DNA of 64,000 nt. It comes from Acidobacteriota bacterium. Its GTDB lineage: Bacteria > Acidobacteriota > Vicinamibacteria > Vicinamibacterales > UBA823. Of this stretch, positions 16,915-25,297 are shown piece after piece (the first letter of the stretch is position 1; each line of letters begins with the position of its first letter). The stretch covers positions 219,256 to 283,255 of the forward strand of contig PCAK01000040.1 of NCBI GenBank assembly GCA_002730525.1, written 5' to 3'. The notes beneath the pieces are model-generated. The model had not been told where the DNA came from. It did not search any database and saw only the letters and a program-made list of their open reading frames with translations. The position numbers and the translations under genes are program-made.

Positions 16915-18068
16915 CCCATCTGTTCCAGGCGTTGGAGGATTGCCGCCGGAGCGATCGGCTCCCCATCGATCCGGTTGAGCCGCTCGACCGACCCGTACGC
17001 CGCGCATAGTCGCTCGACTTCCAGGCAGAGCTGCCCGGCATTCATCTCGGGGACGAGTATCGCCTTCGCGTGCGCCGCGAGGTCTCGCAACGGCCGCTCG
17101 GGAAACGGCCAGAGTGTCACCGGACGGAACAGGCCAGCCTTGATCCCTCGATCTCGAGCGAGTCGCACGGCTCGCCGCGCGGCTCGGGCCGTGATCCCGT
17201 AGGCGACGACGACCAGCTCGGCATCGTCGACCGCGTGCGTTTCGTAGGATTCGATCAACTCGACGTGATGGTCCAGCTTGTTCAGCACCCGCCGCATGAC
17301 CCGGTCGATGACTTCGGGCGCCTGCGTCGGAAAGCCATCCTCACCGTGCACCAACCCGGTGGTGTGAATGCGGTTCCCATCGCCGAAGCGCGCCATCGGC
17401 GGTACGCCATCCGGCGTATCGGCGAACGGAACGAACGCTGCCTCGTTCGGCGGCGGTGCCTTCCGAGCGGTCAGGGCGACGGTGCCTGGAGCCGGCAGCG
17501 TAACGGTCTCGAGGAGGTGCCCGACCACCTCGTCATACAAGACCACGACCGGAACGCGACACGCTTCCGCGAGGTTGAACGCTCGCACCGTCTGTTCGTA
17601 GATCTCCTGGACGGAGGCGGGCGTCAGGACGATGATCGGATGATCTCCGTGCGTACCCCACCGCGCCTGCATGACATCTGCCTGGGAAGGGCGTGTCGGT
17701 AGACCGGTGCTCGGCCCGCCTCGCATCACGTTGACGACGACGCACGGGATCTCGGCCATCCCCGCGTAGCCGATATGCTCCTGCTTGAGCGAGAACCCTG
17801 GTCCGCTCGTGGCGGTCATCGCCTTCACGCCACCGAGCGACGCACCCAGCACCGCGCCCATGGAGGCGATCTCGTCTTCCATCTGGACGAACACTCCACC
17901 TGCCTTCGGAAGTTCTCCGGACAGACGCTCGGCGATCTCGGAGGACGGCGTGATCGGGTAGCCCGCGAAGAATCGGCATCCTGCCGCGACCGCCGCGTGG
18001 GCGCAGGCCGCATTGCCCTGCACAAGTCGCCGTCCGTTCTGCGTGGACGCGCTGGTGGCGTTCGGCAT
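16911..18068 (-). CDS. korA: 2-oxoacid:ferredoxin oxidoreductase alpha subunit
   Basis: A pyrimidine-binding and transketolase-C subunit of 385 residues. It begins with GNAACAHAAVAAGC and FFAGYPITPSSE, then has MEDEIASMG and TSGPGFSLKQE, all typical of KorA/VorA. The ATG at 18068 is four bases after the iorB-ferredoxin fusion. The likely substrates are 2-oxoacids; because the operon starts with a phenylacetate-CoA-ligase type gene, an arylglyoxylate or arylpyruvate is favoured over 2-oxoglutarate. The sequence alone does not settle this. Confidence 0.95.
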   Translation of the reverse strand: MPNATSASTQNGRRLVQGNAACAHAAVAAGCRFFAGYPITPSSEIAERLSGELPKAGGVFVQMEDEIASMGAVLGASLGGVKAMTATSGPGFSLKQEHIGYAGMAEIPCVVVNVMRGGPSTGLPTRPSQADVMQARWGTHGDHPIIVLTPASVQEIYEQTVRAFNLAEACRVPVVVLYDEVVGHLLETVTLPAPGTVALTARKAPPPNEAAFVPFADTPDGVPPMARFGDGNRIHTTGLVHGEDGFPTQAPEVIDRVMRRVLNKLDHHVELIESYETHAVDDAELVVVAYGITARAARRAVRLARDRGIKAGLFRPVTLWPFPERPLRDLAAHAKAILVPEMNAGQLCLEVERLCAAYGSVERLNRIDGEPIAPAAILQRLEQMG

Positions 18069-18072
18069 CGCT

Positions 18073-18951
18073 CTAGGTAATGTGCACCGCGATCGCGAAG
18101 TCAGGGCAGAGCATCTCGCAGATCCGGCATCCGGTACACGCGTCGGGTTCCTTGAGCTCGACGATCTGCTGATGGTCCAAGCGGAGACATCGCTCCGGGC
18201 ACATCTTGACGCAGATGTCACAGCTCTTGCACCAGGTCGCGGTGATTTCGAGTGTGACCGACTGTGACTTCTCCGCTTCGGACCGAGCGGGCTCCGGAGG
18301 AGGAATCGTCGGATTGACGGCCCACGCTCGGCCCTTGAGGAACGCGTCACGATTGATCGCCTGGCTCTTTGCCGGAACGAGATCGGTCAGCGTGTCGAGC
18401 CACTGCTCTTCGGGAAAGTCGAGGACGGTCGACAGGACTCCGAGCAACACCGTATTGGCGGTCCTGGGGTTACCCAGCTCGCCCGCCATGCCGGTGGCGT
18501 CCAGCGCATAGCCGGTGTCGACTCGAGAAAGGATCTCCGCCGCGGTGTCGGTGACGTACCCGGATGGAGCCCCGGGTCGACGATCCCGGCAGGCGAATGG
18601 CGGGACCAACCGCCGCGTGTCGGAGATGAAGGTGCCGTCGTGCGGTTTCAAGTGGGGCAACCAGCGGATCCCCTCCGCCCACTCCAGTGCCAGGAGCACG
18701 TCGGCCTCTCCGGCTGGGATCGTCGGAGACCAGACCTTTGCGCCGAATCGGACGTGGCTGAACACCACGCCTCCCCGCTTGGCCATCCCGTGCACTTCAC
18801 TCTGCTTGACCGTGAAACCGTTCGCCTGGCACAGCCGAGCCAGGACCTTGGAGACCAGAAGCACGCCCTGCCCGCCGACCCCGACCACGAGCACGTTCGT
18901 GGGAGGGGGGTGATCCAGAGTCGACGGCGATCGGGCCGGCCGCTCGTGCAT
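18073..18951 (-). CDS. Indolepyruvate oxidoreductase beta (gamma-type) subunit fused to 2x[4Fe-4S] ferredoxin
   Basis: Residues ~18-215 form an IorB domain: VVGVGGQGVLLVSKVL, then SEVHGMAKRGGVVFSHVR. After a Pro/Glu-rich linker, the last ~65 residues form a KorD-like ferredoxin with CKSCDICVKMCP and CTGCRICEMLCP. IorB and KorD are normally separate proteins. The fusion may let one polypeptide serve as electron outlet for both the IOR and the KOR pair encoded on either side. The ATG overlaps the iorA stop by one base. Confidence 0.9.
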   Translation of the reverse strand: MHERPARSPSTLDHPPPTNVLVVGVGGQGVLLVSKVLARLCQANGFTVKQSEVHGMAKRGGVVFSHVRFGAKVWSPTIPAGEADVLLALEWAEGIRWLPHLKPHDGTFISDTRRLVPPFACRDRRPGAPSGYVTDTAAEILSRVDTGYALDATGMAGELGNPRTANTVLLGVLSTVLDFPEEQWLDTLTDLVPAKSQAINRDAFLKGRAWAVNPTIPPPEPARSEAEKSQSVTLEITATWCKSCDICVKMCPERCLRLDHQQIVELKEPDACTGCRICEMLCPDFAIAVHIT

Positions 18952-20801
18952 CACGCGTCCTGACCTGCGACCAGCCGGATGCAGTCGGTCGGGCACACCT
19001 GGACGCACAGCGTGCAGCCGACGCACGAGATGGCGTCGATTCGAACCTTGTGACGACCTTCGTACCAGCCGTCGCCCCAGGTGATAGACGGGCAGCCCAG
19101 GTTCATGCAGGCCTGGCACGCGGTGCACCCCTCGGCGTGAACCTCGAACGGCGGCCCCTTGATCTTGACCGGATCGAGTACGCACGGCCGATTCGAGATC
19201 ACCACCGCCACGCCGTCGAACTGCGTGGCTTCCCGATACGCCTGGTAGAGGGCAGGCACGTCGTAGGAATCCACGACCTTGACCCACTCCACACCGAGGG
19301 CGCGAACCAGTTGCTCGAAATCGATGCGATGGGTCGCCTCTCCCCTGAGTGTTCGCCCCGTGCCTGGGTGTTCCTGCCCGCCGGTCATCGCCGTCGTGTG
19401 GTTGTCGAGGAGGGCCACGGTGATGTTGGACCGGTTGTAGACCGCATCCATCAGGGCCGGCACGCCGGCGTGCAAGAAAGTCGAATCGCCGATCGTCGCG
19501 ACGATCGGGACCGAGCCGTCGGTCGTCCGGGCCATGCCCGCGGCGATCCCGATACTCGAGCCCATGGAGACGCAGATGTCGGTGGCCCTCACCGGCTCGA
19601 TGACCGACAGGGTGTAGCAGCCGATGTCACCCGCCACTCGAGCCTCGAGTGCTCGCATCGCCATGAAGGTGCTCATGTGCGGGCAGCCCGCACACAGTAC
19701 TGGCGGACGCGGCATCGGGGTCAAGGCGTGCGTCGATGGGCGGTTACCGGCGGGTAGCACGTTCGCCTTGACGAGTCCGGCCCTGACGCCTTCTGCACTG
19801 AGCTCTCCGGTGCGATCGAAGTACTCTTTGCCCTCTGTCGCGAGACCCATCGCACGGAGTGCGGTCTCGACGACCGGCTCGAGCTCCTCGACGACCATGA
19901 GACGATCGACCGAGGCCGCGAAGCTGCGCAGCGTGCGCTCCGGGAGCGGATAGGAACCAGCGAGTTTCAGGATGCTGGCTGGCGGGGCGACCTCCTTGAC
20001 GTAGCTGTAGGCCATGCCGACCGTGACGATCCCGATGCTGGACGCGCCCGCCTCCAGGATGCTGAGCTCGCCGGCGTCGACCCAGGCGGCGACCTTCGCC
20101 TCGCGCTCGAGGACCAGCGGATGCCGGGTACGCGCGTAGGCCGGAATCATGACCTGCTTCGCCGGGTCGTCTCGATACGGTCGCCTCGGGGGCTCGACCC
20201 GGGGTCCCACGGTTACCGGACTCCGGGTGTGGGAGAGTCGAGTCGTGCTGCGGAGCATGACCGGCGTGTCGAACCGCTCGCTCAGCTCGAAGGCGAGCTT
20301 CGTAAGCTGGAGCGCCTCCTGGGCGTCCGAAGGTTCGAGCACGGGGATCTGGGCGAATCTGGCGAAGTAACGCGAGTCTTGCTCGTTCTGTGAGGAGTGG
20401 ATACCCGGATCGTCGCACACCGCGAGGACCAGACCGGCGTTGACGCCGATGTAGGACTGAGACATGAGCGCGTCGGCGGCCACGTTGAGGCCCACGTGCT
20501 TCATCGCAGCCAGCGCGCGCACTCCGCCCAGGCTGGCACCTATCGCCACGTCGAGCGCCACCTTCTCGTTGGGTGACCACTGGGCGTGCAGATCGTCGAC
20601 CGGGTAGGTCGCGAGCGACTCGAGTATCTCTGTGCTTGGCGTCCCCGGGTACGCCGCCGCAACCCTCACGCCCGCCTCCCAGGCTCCGCGAGCGATCGCC
20701 TCGTTGCCAGTAACCCCGACGATCTGCCCCGGTTCCTCACTCGGGCCGTGCGGAGCGCTATTGACTGGCTCAACTTCTATCTTGACGTTGATGTCGGTCA
20801 C
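18951..20801 (-). CDS. iorA: Indolepyruvate ferredoxin oxidoreductase alpha subunit
   Basis: Large subunit of 616 residues that oxidises aryl-pyruvates to aryl-acetyl-CoA with ferredoxin. Domains in order: pyrimidine-binding (GNEAIARGAWEAG, AYPGTPSTE), transketolase-C, ThDP-binding (CAGCPHMST; GDSTFLHAG; LDNHTTAMTGG) and a C-terminal 2x[4Fe-4S] domain (CTACQACMNLGCP and CVGCTLCVQVCP). It is the canonical counterpart of the fusion protein at the left edge of the window. The GTG at 20801 overlaps the paaK stop (GTGA). Confidence 0.95.
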   Translation of the reverse strand: MTDINVKIEVEPVNSAPHGPSEEPGQIVGVTGNEAIARGAWEAGVRVAAAYPGTPSTEILESLATYPVDDLHAQWSPNEKVALDVAIGASLGGVRALAAMKHVGLNVAADALMSQSYIGVNAGLVLAVCDDPGIHSSQNEQDSRYFARFAQIPVLEPSDAQEALQLTKLAFELSERFDTPVMLRSTTRLSHTRSPVTVGPRVEPPRRPYRDDPAKQVMIPAYARTRHPLVLEREAKVAAWVDAGELSILEAGASSIGIVTVGMAYSYVKEVAPPASILKLAGSYPLPERTLRSFAASVDRLMVVEELEPVVETALRAMGLATEGKEYFDRTGELSAEGVRAGLVKANVLPAGNRPSTHALTPMPRPPVLCAGCPHMSTFMAMRALEARVAGDIGCYTLSVIEPVRATDICVSMGSSIGIAAGMARTTDGSVPIVATIGDSTFLHAGVPALMDAVYNRSNITVALLDNHTTAMTGGQEHPGTGRTLRGEATHRIDFEQLVRALGVEWVKVVDSYDVPALYQAYREATQFDGVAVVISNRPCVLDPVKIKGPPFEVHAEGCTACQACMNLGCPSITWGDGWYEGRHKVRIDAISCVGCTLCVQVCPTDCIRLVAGQDA

Positions 20802-22132
20802 TTCGGCACCCTTTGGGCGGTTGCGGGCATCGCCTCCGTTCGGTGGTCCTTGACGCGGACCGCTTTCCCCTCGCAGCGGTCGAGCTGGCCCGGCGCCACG
20901 ACCTCGACCCCGGCACGAAGCCCGAGACTCTGGTGCAGCTCGGTCTGGGCTAGGCGACGAAGATCGTCAACTGCCGTGGCACCCCGGCCGTAGATCTCTG
21001 CCATCGCCTCGACCTGAATGTCCAGCCCGTCGAGCTGATCCGCTCGCCGATCCACGAGAATCACGTAGTGAGGCGCCAGCCCCTCGAGTTTCACGAGCGC
21101 CTCCTCGATCTGCGACGGAAAGACGTTGACGCCACGCACGATGAGCATATCGTCAGTCCGGCCGTGGACCTTGGTCATTCGTGCGAGTCGCCGACCGCAG
21201 GCGCACGGTTCGGTCGCGAGTCGAGTCCTGTCTCGCGTCCGATATCTGAGAAGCGGAATGCCGGTCTTCGTCAGGGTCGTCAGGACCAGTTCGCCGTCGC
21301 ATCCGTCGGGAAGCGGGTCCCCGGTTTCGGGGTCGATGATCTCGGCCAGGAAGTGGTCTTCGAACAGGTGGAGCCCATCGTGCTCAGCGCACTCCACGGC
21401 CACGCCCGGTCCGATGATCTCGCTGAGGCCGTAGATGTCGAACACCTCGAGCCCGAGTTGCGACTCGACCTTCGCGCGCAGTGCCTCGGAACTCGGCTCG
21501 GCGCCCATCAGGCCGACGCGCAGCTTCAGTCGAGCGTGCACGTCGATGTTGAGTTCCCGCGCCATGTCTGCCAACACGAGCCCGTACGAAGGGGTGCATC
21601 CGAGCACCGTAGCGCCGAAGTCTTCCATGAGCATCAGATGGCGCTTCGTGAATCCGCTCGATGCCGGAACGACCACCGCTCCGATGGTCTCCGCCCCGAG
21701 TCCGATGCCCAGACCACCCGTGAACAGGCCGTAGCCATAGGCATTGTGGACCACGTCTGCTGAGGTGACACCGGCGGCGCTCAGGGTCCGGGCCATCAGT
21801 TCGGCCCAGACCTCCATGTCGCCGCGCGTGTAGCCCACCACGGTCGGCTTGCCGGTCGTTCCGCTCGAGGCGTGGATCCGCACGATCGCATCCAGCGGAG
21901 CGGCGAACAAGTCGAACGGGTAGTGGTCACGCAGATCGCTCTTCGTCGTGAACGGCAACCGCGCCACGTCGTCCAGCGTTCGAATAGAAGCGGGGGCAGC
22001 TTGGGCGCGTTCGAGTGCGCACCGATAGAAGGGGACGTGGTCAGAGAGGTAGCTCAGCAGGTCGCGCAGGCGCGCCAGTTGAAGTTCGACGAGGTCCCGC
22101 CGCGCAAGGCATTCAGCCTGCTGATTCCACAT
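20798..22132 (-). CDS. paaK: Phenylacetate-CoA ligase family protein
   Basis: An ATP/AMP-dependent aryl-acid:CoA ligase of 444 residues. It starts with MWNQQAE as PaaK proteins do, has the AMP-binding loop HASSGTTGKPTVVGYTR, the YGLSEIIGPG motif, and the hinge region RTDDMLIVRGVNVFPSQIEE. It is the first gene of the long minus-strand unit, and GGAGG lies directly against the ATG. Activation of phenylacetate or a ring-substituted arylacetate fits the oxidoreductases behind it. In IOR operons a PaaK homologue is common because IOR makes arylacetyl-CoA. Confidence 0.93.
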   Translation of the reverse strand: MWNQQAECLARRDLVELQLARLRDLLSYLSDHVPFYRCALERAQAAPASIRTLDDVARLPFTTKSDLRDHYPFDLFAAPLDAIVRIHASSGTTGKPTVVGYTRGDMEVWAELMARTLSAAGVTSADVVHNAYGYGLFTGGLGIGLGAETIGAVVVPASSGFTKRHLMLMEDFGATVLGCTPSYGLVLADMARELNIDVHARLKLRVGLMGAEPSSEALRAKVESQLGLEVFDIYGLSEIIGPGVAVECAEHDGLHLFEDHFLAEIIDPETGDPLPDGCDGELVLTTLTKTGIPLLRYRTRDRTRLATEPCACGRRLARMTKVHGRTDDMLIVRGVNVFPSQIEEALVKLEGLAPHYVILVDRRADQLDGLDIQVEAMAEIYGRGATAVDDLRRLAQTELHQSLGLRAGVEVVAPGQLDRCEGKAVRVKDHRTEAMPATAQRVPK

Positions 22133-22438
22133 CCTCCGCTAGCGCCCTGCCAGCGCAGGACGGACCGTTATGAACCGACGAGAGGAGCGCCGACCGTCTG
22201 GCCAAGTAGAAGCTCCCACGCTCAAGATTCGTATGATTGTCGTCATATGAGCTATCTCCGCTCCGCGAGAGTATAGCGTCTTCGTCGCCTGTGCTACCCC
22301 CTGAGAGGTCAGGAATCCCTCCGGTTCCTGTGCGGATTGGCAAGCACGAGGCGACGCCGTCGGCGAGGTGCCATTCTGCCGGAGTCCGTTATTTCGCCCT
22401 CGTGTGAAGACGCGAGGCCACGTTCTCGGGAGTGAAAG
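22133..22438. other. Divergent intergenic region between paaK and the HpaB-like gene
   Basis: This 306-bp stretch contains no credible gene. It must hold promoters for both long operons. Its clearest element is the palindrome at 22231-22248. I see no convincing -35/-10 pair and no riboswitch-like structure, including nothing that I can call a cobalamin box. Confidence 0.6.
22231..22248. promoter_or_regulatory. Candidate operator, palindrome GTATGA-N6-TCATAT
   Basis: Inverted repeat with TATGA/TCATA half-sites and a 6-bp spacer, placed about 100 bp before the paaK start and 190 bp before the HpaB-like start. It shares half-sites and spacing with elements at 2253 and 63668. Its position would allow one regulator to control both divergent operons. 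Confidence 0.5.
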
Positions 22439-23992
22439 ATGACCAAGCAGGCAGCAAGCGCAGCGTCGAGCTACGTTCCGCCGATCAAGTCGGCGATTCC
22501 GTCGGCTAAGGGTGAGGGAGCATACACCGGTCAGAGGTACCTGGACAGCCTGAAAGACGACCGGGTCATCTGGTACAAGGGCGAGAAGATCACGGATGTC
22601 ACGACGCATCCGCTGTTCTCGGAGATGGCGCACGAGATTGCTCGCATCTACGATCTGCAGCATGCGTCCGAGACCCGGGACGTCATGACGTTCGAAACCG
22701 AGGAGGGCCGGCGGGTTTCTCGATCATTTCAGCTCCCGATGGAGCCGGCCGACCTCCAGAGCAAGCGCGAGAACACGCAGCTCTGGTGTACCGAGGTCAA
22801 GGGGATGTGCGGTCGCCTCCCTGATTTCTGTGCCGCCATGACCATCGGGTTCTATGACCTCCGCAACGAACTGGCCAAGCTGAATCCCGACCTGGCGAAG
22901 AACGCGGAAGCCTATTACCACTATGCGCGAGACAACGACATCTGCATTTCGCACGCCCTGCACGATCCGTGCATGGACAAGTCGTTGCGCCCGAGCGAGG
23001 ATCCCGATCGCTGCCTTCGCGTGGTCGAGGAACGGGACGATGGCATCGTGGTTCGGGGTGCGCGCTTCAACACGTTCGGCCCGTTCTCCAACGAGATCGT
23101 CATTGCGCCGACCGTCGCCTTCACGAAGGAAGAGGAGGAGTTCGCGATCTGGTTCACCGTGCGGTGCGACGCGCCGGGCCTGAGTCAGATGTGCCGCGAG
23201 ATCTACTCCGGTCGGTCCAAAGCGGACCATCCGATGTCGGCTCGGTACGACGAGATCGACACGGTCGTGATTTTTGACGACGTCTTCATTCCGTGGGAAC
23301 GGGTGTTCCTGTACAAGCAACCACTCGAGGCGACTCGAATGATCCGCGGCGGTGTGATGATGTGGGCGACCTTCTGCGGCTCGCAGCTAACACAGACGCG
23401 CCTGGAGTTCCTAATCGCCGTGGGTCACCTCCTGGCGGAAACGTCGGGTGTCCACAAGCGGCCGGAGATCATTGCGGCGCTCGGCGAGATGTGCATGAAC
23501 CTGAAACTCATGCGGTCGAGCCTTCGCGCCGCAGAGATCGACAGCCGGCGAAGCGCCTCCGGATTGCTTCGTCCCGCAACGACACCGGAGCGGCGGGCCC
23601 TCGTGGCGAAGGTCTCGGAACGCTTCATCAACCTCATTCAGCAGATCGGCACGAGCTCGATTATCTTCCTGCCCATGGCGGAGGATTGGGACAATCCGAC
23701 GCTGAAGAAGTATCTCGACCGCTGGTGGCGGGGCCGGCAGTCGTCGCCGGAAGATCGCTACAAGATCTGCAAGCTCGCCTGGGAGCTGTCCGGCGACGCC
23801 TACGGCGCGCGTCAGCAGATGTACGAACGTCTGCACTCCGGTGATCCCGCCGGCATGGTGGCCGGCTCCTATCGGAACTTCGATCTGCAGCCGGGTCTCG
23901 AGATGGTGTCGAACTACCTCGGTCTCGAGACGCCGCTGGCGGTCGCGCCTCCGTTGCCCTCTCCCCCCGGAGTGAGTGACGAGACTCGGTAA
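22439..23992 (+). CDS. 4-hydroxyphenylacetate 3-hydroxylase (HpaB) family flavin-dependent monooxygenase
   Basis: Large component of a two-component FADH2-dependent aromatic hydroxylase, 517 residues. The family landmarks are GRLPDF (around residue 125) and YYHYARDNDICISHALHDP. The usual RTPDY is RLPDF here, so the Tyr reported to contact the phenol in HpaB is Phe, while the Arg and the later His are kept. Extra Cys residues flank the motif (WCTEVKGMCGR), so a relative of 4-hydroxybutyryl-CoA dehydratase was considered, but the spacing of the Cys residues does not match. No HpaC flavin reductase gene is nearby. The LigB-type dioxygenase follows 30 bp later, which suggests phenol to catechol to ring cleavage. 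Confidence 0.85.
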   Translation: MTKQAASAASSYVPPIKSAIPSAKGEGAYTGQRYLDSLKDDRVIWYKGEKITDVTTHPLFSEMAHEIARIYDLQHASETRDVMTFETEEGRRVSRSFQLPMEPADLQSKRENTQLWCTEVKGMCGRLPDFCAAMTIGFYDLRNELAKLNPDLAKNAEAYYHYARDNDICISHALHDPCMDKSLRPSEDPDRCLRVVEERDDGIVVRGARFNTFGPFSNEIVIAPTVAFTKEEEEFAIWFTVRCDAPGLSQMCREIYSGRSKADHPMSARYDEIDTVVIFDDVFIPWERVFLYKQPLEATRMIRGGVMMWATFCGSQLTQTRLEFLIAVGHLLAETSGVHKRPEIIAALGEMCMNLKLMRSSLRAAEIDSRRSASGLLRPATTPERRALVAKVSERFINLIQQIGTSSIIFLPMAEDWDNPTLKKYLDRWWRGRQSSPEDRYKICKLAWELSGDAYGARQQMYERLHSGDPAGMVAGSYRNFDLQPGLEMVSNYLGLETPLAVAPPLPSPPGVSDETR

Positions 23993-24022
23993 CCCTCGAA
24001 CGAGTGAGAGTGGAGGAACCAG

Positions 24023-25033
24023 ATGGCGGAAATCATCTACGGCATGGGCGTCTCCCACAGCCCGCATCTGTCCACGCCGCCCGAGCAGTGGGATCGCCGG
24101 GCCGTTGCTGACAAGCGGAACCCGGCCCACCCGTTCCGGGGCGGTACCTACACGTTCGACGAACTGGTCGAGCTTCGGAAGGGCGAGAACCTCGCGGCCC
24201 GGTGCAACCTCGACGTCTACCGAGAGCTCGACGCCAAGAATCAGGCGCGCCTGAAGCAGCTCGCGGACAGGTTCGCCGAGGCCGCGCCGGACATCCTGGT
24301 CATCATGGGGAACGACCAGCGCGAGGTCTTCCAGCCGAGCCACACCCCAGGATTCCTCGTGTACTACGGCGACACCGTCGTGAACAAGGCGGTCACGGCC
24401 GAGGCTATGCAGGGGATGTCGCCGGGAATCGCCGAGTCGATCTGGGGAACCAATCCAGAGACGGACATCACCTATCCGTGCGAGCCGGCGCTCGCCAACC
24501 ACATCATCTCCACCCTGATCCGCGAGGAATTCGACGTCTCGGCATCGAACGAACTGCCACGCGGGGACGACAACCCACGGAGCATCCCGCATGCCTTCGG
24601 ATTCTTGTACCGACGGATCTTGAACGACAGGCCGATCATTACCGTGCCGATCTTTACGAACACGTTCTTTCCGCCGAATCAGCCAACGGCCAAGCGCGTG
24701 CTGGAGTTTGGGAAGGCCGTCGGTCGGGCGATCAAGTCCTGGGACAGCGACCTCAAGGTTGCCGTGTCGGCCACGGGTGGATTCAGCCACTTCGTGATCG
24801 ACGAGGAGTTGGATCGCCGGGTCCTCGACGCGCTCGCGAATCGGGACGACGCAGCCATCATCGGCGAGCCGGAGAGCAGCTTCCAGTCCGGATCGTCGGA
24901 GATCAAGAACTACATCGCGACGGCGGGCGTGCTCGACGGCACCGGCTTGAAGATGGAGCTTCTGGACTACATTCCGTGCTACCGGTCCGAGGCCGGAACC
25001 GGGAACGCCATGGTCTTTATGACGTGGTCGTAG
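24023..25033 (+). CDS. LigB-type (class III) extradiol dioxygenase family protein
   Basis: A 336-residue member of the LigB/protocatechuate 4,5-dioxygenase superfamily. GMGVSHSPHL provides the first metal-ligand region, and ATGGFSHFVIDEELD the C-terminal active-site segment. The segment that in LigB carries the second His ligand (NDH) reads GNDQREVF, so this ligand appears to be Gln. The enzyme may bind iron differently or act on a different substrate. A GGAGG precedes the ATG by six bases. It probably acts after the HpaB-like hydroxylase. Confidence 0.85.
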   Translation: MAEIIYGMGVSHSPHLSTPPEQWDRRAVADKRNPAHPFRGGTYTFDELVELRKGENLAARCNLDVYRELDAKNQARLKQLADRFAEAAPDILVIMGNDQREVFQPSHTPGFLVYYGDTVVNKAVTAEAMQGMSPGIAESIWGTNPETDITYPCEPALANHIISTLIREEFDVSASNELPRGDDNPRSIPHAFGFLYRRILNDRPIITVPIFTNTFFPPNQPTAKRVLEFGKAVGRAIKSWDSDLKVAVSATGGFSHFVIDEELDRRVLDALANRDDAAIIGEPESSFQSGSSEIKNYIATAGVLDGTGLKMELLDYIPCYRSEAGTGNAMVFMTWS

Positions 25034-25042
25034 CAGTCTGTC

Positions 25043-25297
25043 GTGAATTCGCGTCGTGCGCCTGGGACGGGAGTGGCGAGCCGGCGCAGGTACGGACTCT
25101 ACGGGGTGCTCGTCGTCCTGTTCCTGGCGCATAACGATCTCTGGTACTGGCGTGACGCCCGCCTCGTGCTCGGACTCCCGGTTGGCCTCCTCTATCATGT
25201 CGTCTACTGCCTCGTTGTGGCGGTCGTGCTGGCGGCCGCCGTCTACCTCGGCGCGCCCGAGCCGGCGACACCCCACCGAGACCACGACGACGCTTGA
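25043..25297 (+). CDS. DUF3311-like small membrane protein, symporter partner
   Basis: An 84-residue protein with two membrane segments (around residues 17-33 and 47-68) joined by a loop ending in LGLPVGLLYH, as in DUF3311. These small proteins are commonly encoded just before SSS symporters. The stop overlaps the symporter ATG by one base, which implies co-translation. The GTG start has no clear ribosome site. The function is unknown; a stabilising or regulatory subunit of the symporter is the natural guess. Confidence 0.7.
   Translation: MNSRRAPGTGVASRRRYGLYGVLVVLFLAHNDLWYWRDARLVLGLPVGLLYHVVYCLVVAVVLAAAVYLGAPEPATPHRDHDDA

Noticed and set aside
22133..22438. Search for a cobalamin riboswitch or other leader RNA before the HpaB/RdhA operon
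   Set aside because: I could not recognise a B12 box or a conserved leader structure; the only clear element is the short palindrome.
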